From NCBI RefSeq assembly GCF_020194175.1, contig NZ_JADYVX010000004.1, positions 124,001-188,000 on the forward strand: a stretch of DNA of 64,000 nt. Direction: 5' to 3'. Below, piece after piece: positions 34,409 through 43,327 of the stretch; position 1 is the stretch's first letter; each line of letters starts with the position of its first letter. The notes beneath the pieces are model-generated. The model was given only the letters and a program-made list of their open reading frames with translations. It did not search any database and was not told the origin of the DNA. Position numbers and translations under genes: made by a program. This DNA comes from Bradyrhizobium sp. BRP22. GTDB taxonomy: Bacteria > Pseudomonadota > Alphaproteobacteria > Rhizobiales > Xanthobacteraceae.

Positions 34409-35212
34409 ATGGATCGGCTCAAGGGCAAAATCGCGATGGTGGTCGGCGCCGGCTCGATCGGGCCGGGCTGGGGCAATGGCAAGGCGACCGCCGTCACCTT
34501 TGCGCGCGAGGGCGCCAGCGTGTTCTGCGTCGACCGCAACGGGGCAGCCGCGGAAGAGACCGCCGGCATCATCACCGGCGAGGGCGGCAAGGCAGTGGCG
34601 TTCGCTGCCGATGTCTCTCGTGCAGCCGAGGTCGAGGCGATGGTTGCGGCATGCCTGAAGACGTACGGCCGCATCGACGTGCTCGACAATAATGTCGGCA
34701 TCGCCGAGATGGGCAGCGTGGTCGAGGTGAGCGAAGCGGAATGGGACCGCGTCTTCGCCGTCAACCTCAAGAGCGCCTATCTGGCGATGAAGCACGTGAT
34801 TCCCGTGATGCAGAAGCAGGGCGGCGGCTCGATCATCAACATCTCCTCGATCGCCTCGATCCGCCATCTCGGCATCTCTTACGTCACCTACGCCACCACG
34901 AAAGCGGCGATGAACCAGATGACGCGCACCACGGCGGTGCAGTTCGCACGCGACCATGTGCGCGTGAACGCGATCCTGCCCGGCCTGATGAAGACGCCGA
35001 TGGTGGCGCATTCCGCCGGCCTTGCCGCCAGCTATTCCGCCGGCGACGTAGAGGAGATGTGGCGCGCGCGCGACGCCCAGGTGCCGATGGGCCACATGGG
35101 CGAAGCATGGGACGTCGCCAATGCGGCGTTGTTCCTGGCTTCCGACGAATCGAAATATATCACCGGCATCGAGCTCGTCGTCGACGGCGGGATCACCTGC
35201 AAGGTCAGTTGA
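34409..35212 (+). CDS. SDR family oxidoreductase
   Basis: A 267-residue short-chain dehydrogenase. The cofactor motif is slightly atypical (VGAGSIGPGWGNGKA instead of TGxxxGxG), with catalytic Ser in NISSIASIRH, Tyr-x3-Lys in YVTYATTKAAM, and the C-terminal DGGITCKVS. AAGGGAG precedes the ATG. It is divergent from the TRAP operon over 203 bp, suggesting that the two could share regulation and that this enzyme acts on the imported compound (inference). Confidence 0.92.
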   Translation: MDRLKGKIAMVVGAGSIGPGWGNGKATAVTFAREGASVFCVDRNGAAAEETAGIITGEGGKAVAFAADVSRAAEVEAMVAACLKTYGRIDVLDNNVGIAEMGSVVEVSEAEWDRVFAVNLKSAYLAMKHVIPVMQKQGGGSIINISSIASIRHLGISYVTYATTKAAMNQMTRTTAVQFARDHVRVNAILPGLMKTPMVAHSAGLAASYSAGDVEEMWRARDAQVPMGHMGEAWDVANAALFLASDESKYITGIELVVDGGITCKVS

Positions 35213-35239
35213 TCCGGCGCTATCGCGCGAAGCTTTTCA

Positions 35240-35878
35240 TCATCCGGCATATCCGCCCCGATCGAGGAAATCCTCTTCCTCGATGGTCATGCTGCGGCCG
35301 AGAATCGGGTTGCGGTGGGGAAAACGACCAAACCGCTGGATGATGTCCCTATGGCGCCGTGCGTTTGAAGCGCCGGGCTCTCCGAGTTGCCGGAACAAGG
35401 CGACCGAGCGGGACTGATCGGCGATATCTTCCGAATGCGCGAATGGAAGGTAGATGAAGGTCTTGAGATCGTCCGGAAGGCGCTGATCCAGCTCTTTGAC
35501 AATCGCGTTGTCGGCAATTCCGCGGGCATGGGCATCGCTTGCATACATCCGCGGCGTGCTGCGGAAGGCGTTGCGAGGAAACTGATCCAGCAGGATGATC
35601 AATGCCAGCGCGCCATTCGGCGTCGCTTGCCAGCCCTCGAGTTCGCCTCGCAGGGCAGCTTCGTGCGCGTCCAGGAATCTCTCGCGAAAAAGCCGGTCGA
35701 ACGCAGCGTCCTTGGCAAACCATAGTGCGGGACCGGCCTCCCGCCAGAAGGCAACGACCTGTTCCGCCGTAGCAGGATGCGCCTCGGCCACACGCAAATC
35801 CCTGCCGGCATGAAATTCCTGTTCGACAAAGCCCTCGCGACTTGCCGCGGCGCTGCTGATTTCCTGGCGGAATGACAT
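35240..35878 (-). CDS. DUF924 family protein (first copy)
   Basis: A 212-residue helical protein with the family's markers: VVAFWREAGPALWFAKDAAFD, IILLDQFPRN, FIYLPFAHSEDIADQ and QRFGRFPHRNPILGR. The function of the family is unknown. An unusual ~30-residue N-terminal extension (SAAASREGFVEQEFHAGRDLRV) precedes the domain. GGAG 7 nt upstream supports the ATG at 35878. A paralogue lies at 48046. It is divergent from the LysR gene across 109 bp. Confidence 0.87.
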   Translation of the reverse strand: MSFRQEISSAAASREGFVEQEFHAGRDLRVAEAHPATAEQVVAFWREAGPALWFAKDAAFDRLFRERFLDAHEAALRGELEGWQATPNGALALIILLDQFPRNAFRSTPRMYASDAHARGIADNAIVKELDQRLPDDLKTFIYLPFAHSEDIADQSRSVALFRQLGEPGASNARRHRDIIQRFGRFPHRNPILGRSMTIEEEDFLDRGGYAG

Positions 35879-35987
35879 GCCTTGCTCCTGCTGGCCGACC
35901 ATGGACGCAACCGAAAGCCCGGCTCCGTCAGTTGCCGCCAAACTGGCCGTTGGAACGTCATGAATCCAATGATATGATTTGTACGAT

Positions 35988-36968
35988 ATGCTGAACGAAA
36001 TTAATCTTGCCCGAACCGATCTGAACCTGCTGACGCTGTTCGAGGTAATTTTTCGAGAGCGCCATGTCGGCCGTGCCGCCGTGCGGCTCAACCTGACGCC
36101 ATCGGCCGTCAGTCACGGCCTCGCGCGGTTGCGGCGTCTGCTCAACGATCCCCTGTTTCTGCGCACGCCGAAAGGTGTGGTGCCGACGGCGCGCGCCATG
36201 GCGCTGGCGGAACCGATCGCGGAGGTGCTGGCGCGTGCCCGTCACGTGCTTGCCGGAGCAGAAGCGTTCGACGCGGCGAAATCAGTGCGGCGTTTCGTTA
36301 TCGGCGCCCCGGACGGTGTCTCCTCCGTGTTCCTGCCGCCGCTGCTTACGGCATTGCAAAGCCGCGCTCCGGGAATCGACATCGGGCTGCGGCAATTGCT
36401 GCCGCCGCGGGGCGGGCAGTCGGTCGAGCATGCATGGATGCCGGTTCTTGCCGAACTGGAGAGCGGGACGATGGATATCGCTGTCGCGCCGATCGACCGT
36501 GCTCCGCCGCGCTTTGTCGCCCGCCTGCTTTATGAGGAGGATTTCGTGGTGGTCGCACGTCCGCGTCATCCGTTCGCGGTGCGGCCGACACTGGAGCGGT
36601 TCTGCCGCGCGCAGCATCTGGTCGTCTCGATGACGGCAGACGCCCACGGCTTCGTCGATGAGCTGCTGGCAAAACAGGGCCTCGTCCGTCGCGTCGCGCT
36701 CACCGTGCCCGATTTCGCGTCCGGTCTCGCACTGATCGCAGAGAAGGGGTTGATCGCTACGATGCCACGGCGCTTCGTAGCCATGCATGCCCCGCGCTTC
36801 GCGGTGGTAAGCAGGGACGTGCCATTGCGGCTCCGCAGCTTCTCGATCCGCGCCGTCGCGCCGAAGGCCGCACTGATGGATGCGGGCCTCGCCTGGCTGT
36901 TCGACCTCTTGTGCGAGGTGGCCGGGACCGGGCCGGTCAAGCGCGGCGGCCACGCAACGCCTCGCTAG
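35988..36968 (+). CDS. LysR family transcriptional regulator
   Basis: A 326-residue protein: the winged HTH (residues ~5-65) is ARTDLNLLTLFEVIFRERHVGRAAVRLNLTPSAVSHGLARLRRLLNDPLF, followed by a periplasmic-binding-type effector domain. The start at 35988 gives the usual short N-end. It faces the divergent DUF924 gene, a likely target. The TAG stop (36966-36968) is contributed by the edge of a palindromic repeat. The effector is unknown. Confidence 0.93.
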   Translation: MLNEINLARTDLNLLTLFEVIFRERHVGRAAVRLNLTPSAVSHGLARLRRLLNDPLFLRTPKGVVPTARAMALAEPIAEVLARARHVLAGAEAFDAAKSVRRFVIGAPDGVSSVFLPPLLTALQSRAPGIDIGLRQLLPPRGGQSVEHAWMPVLAELESGTMDIAVAPIDRAPPRFVARLLYEEDFVVVARPRHPFAVRPTLERFCRAQHLVVSMTADAHGFVDELLAKQGLVRRVALTVPDFASGLALIAEKGLIATMPRRFVAMHAPRFAVVSRDVPLRLRSFSIRAVAPKAALMDAGLAWLFDLLCEVAGTGPVKRGGHATPR

Positions 36969-37070
36969 AGCGTTTTCGAGCGAAGTGGACACGGTTCGCG
37001 TGAAGAAAACGCGTCAAAACAAGAATCTAGAGCTTCGGTTCTGATTCAATCAGAACCGAAAATGCTCTAG
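36965..37070. repeat. Dispersed repeat family A, copy 2, between convergent genes
   Basis: Begins CTAGAGCGTTTTCGAG and ends AATGCTCTAG; the inner palindrome TCGGTTCTGATT-C-AATCAGAACCGA occupies 37035-37059. Both TAG triplets at its borders are stop codons: of the LysR gene (36966-36968) and, on the minus strand, of the antiporter gene (37067-37069). It could serve as a bidirectional terminator. Confidence 0.92.
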
Positions 37071-38611
37071 GCCTGCGCGCTCAATTCCGCACGATCGAGC
37101 TCCTCCTCGATCAGGTGGAAGGCATCGTCGCCGATCTCCTCCGATTCACGCAAGCTCAAGAGCGATTGCCGGGCGGCGCTGATCGCGCGGCGCCTCAAGG
37201 GATCGGCGGGAAGTTCGCTCGACGTGACGCCGCCGCTCGGATCGGTGTCGGCGCGCATCAGAAGCGCGCGATACTCCAGCCTGAGGATTTCGGCCTCTTC
37301 GGACGGATCGCTGTCGATCTCCTCCAGCGCGGCGCGAAAGACGATGGTGCGGGCGCGCGCAGCCTCGGTCGCCACCGGGTCGTCGTCCTTCAGACGCAGC
37401 GCCAGGATCAAGGGCCGCAGGGTCAATCCCTGGATCACCAGCGTTCCAAGGACCACCGAAAAGGCGGTCAGCACAATGAGGTCGCGATACGGAAAATCTT
37501 CCGGCAGCGCAAAAGCGGCCGCCAGCGTGACGATGCCGCGCATGCCGCACCAGGACACGATGATGCCGCCCTTGACCGTCGGTGGCGGCGCGGCGCGCCG
37601 GGGATGAAACAGCCCCCACGCCACCAGCCGCCTCACGACGGCGCCATAGCTCATCACCCAGCCGATGCGCGCCAGGACGACGGTCGCCAGCACGCTTGCG
37701 GCAAAGGCGCAATATTGGACGCGCACGATCTCGTCGAGCCCGGCCCAGACCGGTTTGAGCTGCATGCCGATCAGCATGAAGGCGAGGACGTTGAGCACGA
37801 ACACCACGGTCTCCCATACTGCGTAGGACGGCACGCGCAGCCGTGCCGGCATCAGCGCCGGCGCGGTGCGCGCCATGGTGATGGCGTAGACGACGATCGT
37901 GAGGATGCCGGACAGGCCGATCCGCTCGGCGATGATCCACGCCATGAACGTGCCGCCGAACTGGGTGATGATCGCGCTCGGCGCGTAAGTCATGCGGCGC
38001 ATCAGCAACATCGAAAGCCGGGCGAACAGATAGCCGGCGATCAGGCTGCCGATGACTGCCAGCACGAGCGACGGCGCTAGTTCACGCAGCTTCAGGTGAT
38101 CGACCGCGACGGCGCCGACGGCGATACGATAGATCAGCAGCGCGCTGGCGTCATTGAGCAGGCTTTCGCCTTCGAGGATCTTCAGCAGCCGATAGGGCAG
38201 GTTCACCTGGCGCAGCACCGTGACCGCGGCCGCCGCGTCCGGCGGCGCGACGATGGCGCCCAATGCGACCGCCGCGGCCCATGGCATGTCCGGCTTCAGC
38301 CAATGCGCGACCAGTGCCACGGCGGTGGTCGTGGTGCCGACCGCCGCCAGCACCAGCATCGATACCGGCAACCAGTTGTTGCGGAGGTCGCGGACCGACG
38401 TATCGAACGCGGCGTCGAGCAGCACCGGCGCCACGAACAGCGCCAGCGCGAGACTGGGTTCCAAGGTCCAGGACGGCCCCGCCGGCAGGAAGGTCAGCAG
38501 CACGCCGCCGACCGCAAGAAAGGTCGGATAGGGCACGTTGATCCGTCGCGCCACCGCCGACAGCGGAATGGCGACGAGCAGCAGGACGATGATCCATTCG
38601 AAGGTTGACAC
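37067..38611 (-). CDS. Na+/H+ antiporter (CPA1 family)
   Basis: A 514-residue protein with about 12 transmembrane helices and a ~110-residue charged cytoplasmic C-terminal domain. Ion-binding region motifs are visible: ALFVAPVLLDAAFD, GAIVAPPDAAAAVTVLR and ILEGESLLNDASALLIYR; WCGMRGIVTLAAAFALP is also typical. It exchanges Na+ (or K+) for H+ at the inner membrane for pH and salt homeostasis. Its stop codon lies at the edge of the repeat at 36965-37070. Confidence 0.93.
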   Translation of the reverse strand: MSTFEWIIVLLLVAIPLSAVARRINVPYPTFLAVGGVLLTFLPAGPSWTLEPSLALALFVAPVLLDAAFDTSVRDLRNNWLPVSMLVLAAVGTTTTAVALVAHWLKPDMPWAAAVALGAIVAPPDAAAAVTVLRQVNLPYRLLKILEGESLLNDASALLIYRIAVGAVAVDHLKLRELAPSLVLAVIGSLIAGYLFARLSMLLMRRMTYAPSAIITQFGGTFMAWIIAERIGLSGILTIVVYAITMARTAPALMPARLRVPSYAVWETVVFVLNVLAFMLIGMQLKPVWAGLDEIVRVQYCAFAASVLATVVLARIGWVMSYGAVVRRLVAWGLFHPRRAAPPPTVKGGIIVSWCGMRGIVTLAAAFALPEDFPYRDLIVLTAFSVVLGTLVIQGLTLRPLILALRLKDDDPVATEAARARTIVFRAALEEIDSDPSEEAEILRLEYRALLMRADTDPSGGVTSSELPADPLRRRAISAARQSLLSLRESEEIGDDAFHLIEEELDRAELSAQA

Positions 38612-38763
38612 GCGTCGAATTCCCGTTGGCAGTCGCTCGTTAATCTAGCATCTATTTGCGCGGCTATAAGCAAGCGAAGAATCGCGACAAATCTCCCGCT
38701 GTGCGGGGGAGGCGTCATTTGCTACCATCGGCTCGAGATCAAGAATTCCGGCCGGACCAATCG

Positions 38764-39519
38764 ATGCACTTTTGGCTCTTCAACCGATGCGTCATTGTCG
38801 CGTCGTGCCTTGGCATGGCGCTCGCGCAGCATGCACTTGCAGCCAGCGTCGAGCCGCTCAAGGACGTGCAGGCCGATCCGGCGCCATGCCTCGCTGCCGC
38901 CGGCGCAAATGATGACGACAAGGTCGTCGCTCTCTGTACTGAGCTGATCGACAATGAAAACGCCGAAAAGGCCGATCGCGCCAAGGCGCTGGTCGTGCGT
39001 GGTGACGCCTATGCGCGAAAGGACATGGTCGACCGCGCGATCTCCGATTACGATTCCGCGCTCGGGCTGGATCCGACCCTTGCCGATACTTTCAACGCGC
39101 GCGGCGAGCTCTGGCGCAGGAAGGGCGACCGACCCAAGGCACTCGCTGATTTCGGCGCGGCGATCAAGCTGAACCCGGATCATGCCGCGGCGCGCGCGAA
39201 TTATAAATCGCTGGCGCTGGAGCTCGAGCGTCTGGGCGCGCTGATGGCCGTTGCCGGCAAGCCGAGTTTCAACTGTGCCAGGGCTCGCCGCACCGTGGAA
39301 AAGGCCATCTGCGCCAATCCCGAGCTCGCCGATCTCGACCGCGAGATCTTCGCGGCGAATGCCAGGGTGGTCCGCGAGGCCGAGAACCCGCGTGCCGCCC
39401 GCGCCCTGCAGCGCGAGCAGGACGAATTCATCGCCCGCCGCAACGCCCAGTTCGGTCGCCCCGGCTACGACCTGCACAAGGCGATGCAGCAGCGGCTTCA
39501 GAAGCTGAATGGGGGTTAA
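38764..39519 (+). CDS. Secreted TPR protein with LprI-like C-terminal region
   Basis: A 251-residue protein with a signal peptide (IVASCLGMALAQHALA). Residues ~65-150 carry TPR repeats (AKALVVRGDAYARKDMVDRAISDYDSALGLDPTLADTFNARGELWRRKGDRPKALADFGAAIKLNPDH). Residues ~170-235 have the FNCARARRTVEKAICANPELADLDREIFAANARV pattern of lysozyme-inhibitor LprI/DUF1311 regions, with two Cys able to pair. The start at 38764 places the signal at the right position. Likely a periplasmic scaffold or inhibitor; the role is unknown. Confidence 0.82.
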   Translation: MHFWLFNRCVIVASCLGMALAQHALAASVEPLKDVQADPAPCLAAAGANDDDKVVALCTELIDNENAEKADRAKALVVRGDAYARKDMVDRAISDYDSALGLDPTLADTFNARGELWRRKGDRPKALADFGAAIKLNPDHAAARANYKSLALELERLGALMAVAGKPSFNCARARRTVEKAICANPELADLDREIFAANARVVREAENPRAARALQREQDEFIARRNAQFGRPGYDLHKAMQQRLQKLNGG

Positions 39520-39644
39520 TGGACGTTAGTTGCGGCGACAACCCCTGCGCTTTCGGCTTGAAACCGCGCCGCTTACCGTGACAATGGCGGCAAGAATGCC
39601 ATTCGCCTGCCTCGATGAGGCCGGCGACCGCCGGGAGGAACGCC

Positions 39645-41552
39645 ATGAACATTCACAAGAGCCGCTATCATGAGGTCCATGCCCGCTCGCTGGCTGATCC
39701 TGATGGCTTCTGGGGCGAGGCCGCGCGGGAGATCGACTGGATCGAACCGGCCAAGAAAATCTTCGATCCCTCGATCGGGGTCTATGGGCGCTGGTTCACC
39801 GGTGCGGTCGTCAACACCTGCTACAACGCGCTCGACCGCCACGTCGCGGGCGGCCGCGCCGAACAGGTCGCATTGATCCACGATTCCCCGCTTACCGGCA
39901 GCGTCACGAAGTTCACCTATGCCGAACTTCTGAAGGAGGTGCAGACGCTCGCTGCGGTCATGCAGGATTTTGGCGTTGTGAAGGGCGACCGCGTCATTCT
40001 CTATATGCCGATGGTGCCGGAAGCGGTGGTGGCGATGCTTGCCTGTGCCCGCATCGGCGCGGTGCACAGCGTGGTGTTCGGCGGTTTTGCCGCAAAGGAG
40101 TTGGCCAGCCGCATCGACGACGCCAAGCCGAAGCTGATCTTTTCGGCAAGCTGCGGCATCGAGCCCGGCCGCATCGTGCAGTACAAGCCGCTGTTGGACG
40201 AGGCGATCAAGCTTGCCGGCGCCAAGCCGCAAGGCTGCATCATCGTGCAGCGCCCGCAGCATGGTTGCGAACTCACGGCCGGCCGCGATCGCGACTGGGC
40301 CGATCTGCGCCGTGCCGCGCTCGATGCCGGCAAGGCCGCGCCTTGCATCCCGGTGCTCGCGACCGACCCGCTCTATATCCTCTACACTTCGGGCACGACG
40401 GGAATCCCGAAGGGCGTCGTGCGCGACAATGGCGGGCATCTCGTTGCGCTGAAGTGGTCGATGTTCAATCTCTATGGGGTCAAGCCGGGCGAGGTCTGGT
40501 GGTGCGGCTCCGACATCGGCTGGGTCGTCGGCCACAGCTATATCGTCTACGGCCCGCTGTTCCATGGCGCGACCTCGATCATGTACGAGGGCAAGCCGGT
40601 CGGCACACCTGATGCGGGCGCGTTCTGGCGCGTGATCTCCGAGCACAAGGCGGTTGCATTCTTCACGGCGCCGACGGCCTTCCGTGCTATCCGCAAGGAG
40701 GATCCGGAAGGCAAGTTCATCCGGAAATATGATCTCTCAAGCTTCCGCACGCTGTTCCTCGCCGGCGAGCGCGCCGATCCGCCGACGGTGGAGTGGGCGG
40801 AGGCGCAATTGAAGGTGCCGGTGATCGATCATTGGTGGCAGACTGAGACCGGCTGGTGCATCGCCGGCAATCCGGTGGGGCTCGGCATGCTCCCGGTCAA
40901 GCACGGCTCGCCGGCGGTGCCGATGCCGGGCTATCAGGTCGACGTCGTCGACGAAGCCGCGCGTCCGGTGCCTACGGGCACCATGGGCTCGATCGTGATC
41001 AAGCTGCCGATGCCGCCCGCCTGCCTGCCGACGCTGTGGCAGCAGGACGAGCGCTTCAAGGAAGCCTATCTCACCGAATTCCCTGGCTATTACAAAACCT
41101 CGGACGCCGGCTACAAGGATGAGGACGGCTACGTCTGGGTGATGGGCCGCACCGACGACATCATCAATGTCGCCGGCCACCGGCTCTCCACCGGCGGCAT
41201 GGAAGAAATATTGGCCTCGCATCCCGATGTCGCCGAATGCGCCGTGCTCGGCATCAGGGACGCGATCAAGGGCGAGGTGCCTTGCGGCTTCCTGGTGCTG
41301 AAGGCCGGCGTGAGCCGCCCGCCCGTGGAGATCGAGAAGGAGATCGTGGCATTGGTGCGCGAGAAACTCGGTCCTGTCGCCGCCTTCAAGCTCGCGATCA
41401 CCGTCGGCCGCCTGCCGAAGACGCGCTCCGGAAAGATCCTCCGCGGCACCATCAAGAAGATCGCCGATGGCGAGGCCTGGTCCATGCCGGCCACGATCGA
41501 GGACCCCAAGGTGCTCGACGAAATCGGCGACGCGCTGAAGGGAAGGGTGTAG
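39645..41552 (+). CDS. prpE: Propionate--CoA ligase (PrpE-like acyl-CoA synthetase)
   Basis: A 635-residue AMP-forming acyl-CoA synthetase. The N-terminal YHEVHARSLADPDGFWGEAAREIDW, the P-loop YTSGTTGIPKGVVRDNGGH, WWQTETGW and the C-terminal RTDDIINVAGHRLSTGGMEE with the acetylation/adenylation Lys motif TRSGKILR are all present. Size and the GVVRDNGGH motif favour the propionyl-CoA synthetase PrpE over acetyl-CoA synthetase. It activates propionate or acetate to the CoA ester. A GGGAGGA site precedes the ATG. It is monocistronic. Confidence 0.9.
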   Translation: MNIHKSRYHEVHARSLADPDGFWGEAAREIDWIEPAKKIFDPSIGVYGRWFTGAVVNTCYNALDRHVAGGRAEQVALIHDSPLTGSVTKFTYAELLKEVQTLAAVMQDFGVVKGDRVILYMPMVPEAVVAMLACARIGAVHSVVFGGFAAKELASRIDDAKPKLIFSASCGIEPGRIVQYKPLLDEAIKLAGAKPQGCIIVQRPQHGCELTAGRDRDWADLRRAALDAGKAAPCIPVLATDPLYILYTSGTTGIPKGVVRDNGGHLVALKWSMFNLYGVKPGEVWWCGSDIGWVVGHSYIVYGPLFHGATSIMYEGKPVGTPDAGAFWRVISEHKAVAFFTAPTAFRAIRKEDPEGKFIRKYDLSSFRTLFLAGERADPPTVEWAEAQLKVPVIDHWWQTETGWCIAGNPVGLGMLPVKHGSPAVPMPGYQVDVVDEAARPVPTGTMGSIVIKLPMPPACLPTLWQQDERFKEAYLTEFPGYYKTSDAGYKDEDGYVWVMGRTDDIINVAGHRLSTGGMEEILASHPDVAECAVLGIRDAIKGEVPCGFLVLKAGVSRPPVEIEKEIVALVREKLGPVAAFKLAITVGRLPKTRSGKILRGTIKKIADGEAWSMPATIEDPKVLDEIGDALKGRV

Positions 41553-41562
41553 TTTCCCCATC

Positions 41563-41642
41563 GTCATTCCGGGGCGATGCGAAGCATCGAACCCGGAATC
41601 TCGAGATTCCGGGTTCGCGTCTGCGACGCGCCCCGGAATGAC
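41563..41642 (+). repeat. Dispersed repeat family F, copy 2
   Basis: GTCATTCCGGGGCGATGCG to CCCCGGAATGAC with the same CCCGGAATCTCGAGATTCCGGG palindrome as copy 1 at 23692. It lies just after the prpE stop and may terminate that transcript. Confidence 0.88.
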
Positions 41643-41744
41643 GGTGCCGGCGTGCGATATCCATCATCTCTGGCAGAATGCCTTTATTTCGATGGATTGC
41701 CGGGTCAAAGCGCGACTACGACGACACGAATGAATGGACGGCTC

Positions 41745-42014
41745 ATGCGACGTAATTCAATGCGGTTTTCCATCGCTCTCCTGCTGCTCGCGCCACTGCT
41801 CGTCGGCTGCCTCGAGCGGAGAACGGCGCCTCTGGCCGAGGCCGCCGGCGATGACGACGCGTTCTGTCGCGCCAACAACGTTCAGCAGGGCTCGCCGGAA
41901 TATGTCGCCTGCCGCAAGGACCGCGACGTCCAGCGGCAGAACGCCGAAGCGAGGACCGACCGTCGGCAGCGCAATCTCGCCGAAGACATGCTGAACAATC
42001 CGGTGAGGCCATGA
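41745..42014 (+). CDS. Small putative lipoprotein, 89 residues
   Basis: The N-terminus MRRNSMRFSIALLLLAPLLVGC ends in a clear lipobox (LVGC), followed by a short Asp/Arg/Gln-rich domain with two further Cys (AFCRANN, YVACRKDRD). Length and composition suggest a small outer-membrane or periplasmic lipoprotein of unknown function. Of three clustered ATGs (41730, 41745, 41760) the middle one is best placed after GGACGG. The next gene begins 16 bp downstream, so the two are co-transcribed. Confidence 0.7.
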   Translation: MRRNSMRFSIALLLLAPLLVGCLERRTAPLAEAAGDDDAFCRANNVQQGSPEYVACRKDRDVQRQNAEARTDRRQRNLAEDMLNNPVRP

Positions 42015-42030
42015 GCAGAGGAGGACCGTC

Positions 42031-42237
42031 ATGAACGAAGACGTCTTCAACGAAAGCCTGCGCCGCTTCCTCAAGCGCGTCGGCATCACCTCGCAGCGCG
42101 AGATCGAGAAGGCCGTGCGCGACGCCATCGAATCCGGTCGCCTCAAGGGCAACGAAAAGCTCGCGGCGAGGATGACGCTGACGATCGACACCGTCGGGCT
42201 GAAGCACGAAGTGACGGAAGAGATTGCGCTCGGGTAG
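42031..42237 (+). CDS. DUF6494 family protein, 68 residues
   Basis: MNEDVFNESLRRFLKRVGITSQREIEKAVRDAIESGRLKGNEKL is a characteristic small alpha-helical family conserved in alphaproteobacteria and named DUF6494. It has no signal peptide. GAGGAGG precedes the ATG. Its position right after a small lipoprotein gene suggests a two-gene unit; the function is unknown. Confidence 0.8.
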   Translation: MNEDVFNESLRRFLKRVGITSQREIEKAVRDAIESGRLKGNEKLAARMTLTIDTVGLKHEVTEEIALG

Positions 42238-42256
42238 CGCTGCGCGGATTTCCGCC

Positions 42257-42388
42257 GTCATGCGCGCCGCCGGGGCGGCCGAACGGCCGTCCGATGACAG
42301 GCTCCGGCGGGCATCCAGTATTCAGCGCTGGTTGTGCTTGAACCAAAGGGCGACCGTGTATTGGATACACCGCAGGCGCGGGTATGAC
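42257..42388. repeat. Degraded family E repeat
   Basis: GTCATGCGCGCC at the left, GGGCATCCAGTATTCAG in the centre and GCGCGGGTATGAC at the right retain the outline of family E, but the hairpin arms are mutated. Confidence 0.5.
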
Positions 42389-42412
42389 GAGCGAGGCAGC
42401 GCGTTACCGCTA

Positions 42413-42473
42413 CGACTTAATCGCATCAGCGGCTGCCGTGATACTTTTGCAACGGCGCGACTTAATCGCATCA
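42413..42473 (+). repeat. 16-bp direct repeat upstream of the OmpW gene
   Basis: CGACTTAATCGCATCA occurs at 42413-42428 and again at 42458-42473, a 45-bp period. Its position 14-74 bp upstream of the FNR-like box suggests a regulatory or duplicated segment; significance is uncertain. Confidence 0.6.
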
Positions 42474-42486
42474 TGTTCCGGTTGGT

Positions 42487-42500
42487 TTGATCCGCATCAA
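42487..42500 (+). promoter_or_regulatory. FNR/FixK-type box upstream of the OmpW gene
   Basis: TTGAT-CCGC-ATCAA is a perfect dyad matching the FNR/Anr/FixK consensus TTGAT-N4-ATCAA. Its centre is about 83 bp before the start codon at 42577, leaving room for class II activation at -41.5 with a leader of about 40 nt. The regulator is inferred, not shown. Confidence 0.65.
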
Positions 42501-42576
42501 ATCCTTCACCGTCCCGCTTCTGGTCTGACAGAGGCGACGCGCGACTTTCCGCGCGGACTTGGCGATGGGGAATTTG

Positions 42577-43311
42577 ATGAGAACAAGAACAATTGTGACG
42601 GCGTCGCTGCTGGTGTTTGCGGCGGCGTTCGGTGGGGCTGCCATGTCGGCGCAGGCTGCGGATCTGGCGCCGGTCTACAAGGCCAAGGCGCCGCCGCCGG
42701 TTGAAAGCTTCAACCCCTGGATGATCCGCGTGCGCGCGCTCGGCGTGCTGCCGGATGCGGGCGGCAGCTCGGTCAACGTCTTCGGTGTCCCGGGCCTGTC
42801 GTCGCCGAATTCAGGGCTTTCGATCAGCGATCAGGTGATTCCGGAGCTCGACATCACCTATTTCTTCACCCCGAACATCGCCGCCGAACTGATCCTCGGC
42901 GCGACCAGGCATCACATCAGCGGCACCGGGACGCTCAACGGGCTCGACATCGGTAAGGCATGGCTGCTGCCGCCGACGCTGACCCTGCAATATCACTTCA
43001 CCGAACTCGGTGCGTTCAAGCCGTATATCGGTGCCGGCATCAACTACACCGTGTTCTTCAACCAGTCCGCGGCCAACATGCCGGTCGGCGGCCTTGCGGT
43101 GACGGATCTGCACATCAGTAACCAGGTCGGCGCCGCGGTCCAGTTCGGCTTCGACTACATGCTCGACCGCCATTGGGGCCTCAACGTCGACGTCAAGAAG
43201 CTGTGGCTGCGGCCGGATTATTCGGCAACCGTCAACAACGCCATTCCAGTCACCGGCCGCGCCAATATCGATCCATGGCTGGTGGGCGGCGGCGTCGTCT
43301 ACAAGTTCTGA
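42577..43311 (+). CDS. OmpW family outer membrane protein
   Basis: A 244-residue protein with a signal peptide (VTASLLVFAAAFGGAAMSAQA|ADL). The FNPWMIRVRALGVLPDAGG start, PELDITYFFTPNIAAELILGATRH, LLPPTLTLQYHF-x-KPYIGAGINYT and the C-terminal Phe (VYKF) mark an 8-stranded OmpW beta-barrel. The ATG at 42577 has a GGGG site 6 nt upstream; the ATG at 42565 is the alternative. An FNR/FixK box upstream suggests oxygen control, as for E. coli ompW. Probably a channel for small hydrophobic compounds. Confidence 0.93.
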   Translation: MRTRTIVTASLLVFAAAFGGAAMSAQAADLAPVYKAKAPPPVESFNPWMIRVRALGVLPDAGGSSVNVFGVPGLSSPNSGLSISDQVIPELDITYFFTPNIAAELILGATRHHISGTGTLNGLDIGKAWLLPPTLTLQYHFTELGAFKPYIGAGINYTVFFNQSAANMPVGGLAVTDLHISNQVGAAVQFGFDYMLDRHWGLNVDVKKLWLRPDYSATVNNAIPVTGRANIDPWLVGGGVVYKF

Positions 43312-43327
43312 CGCCGCAGGGGCGGGC

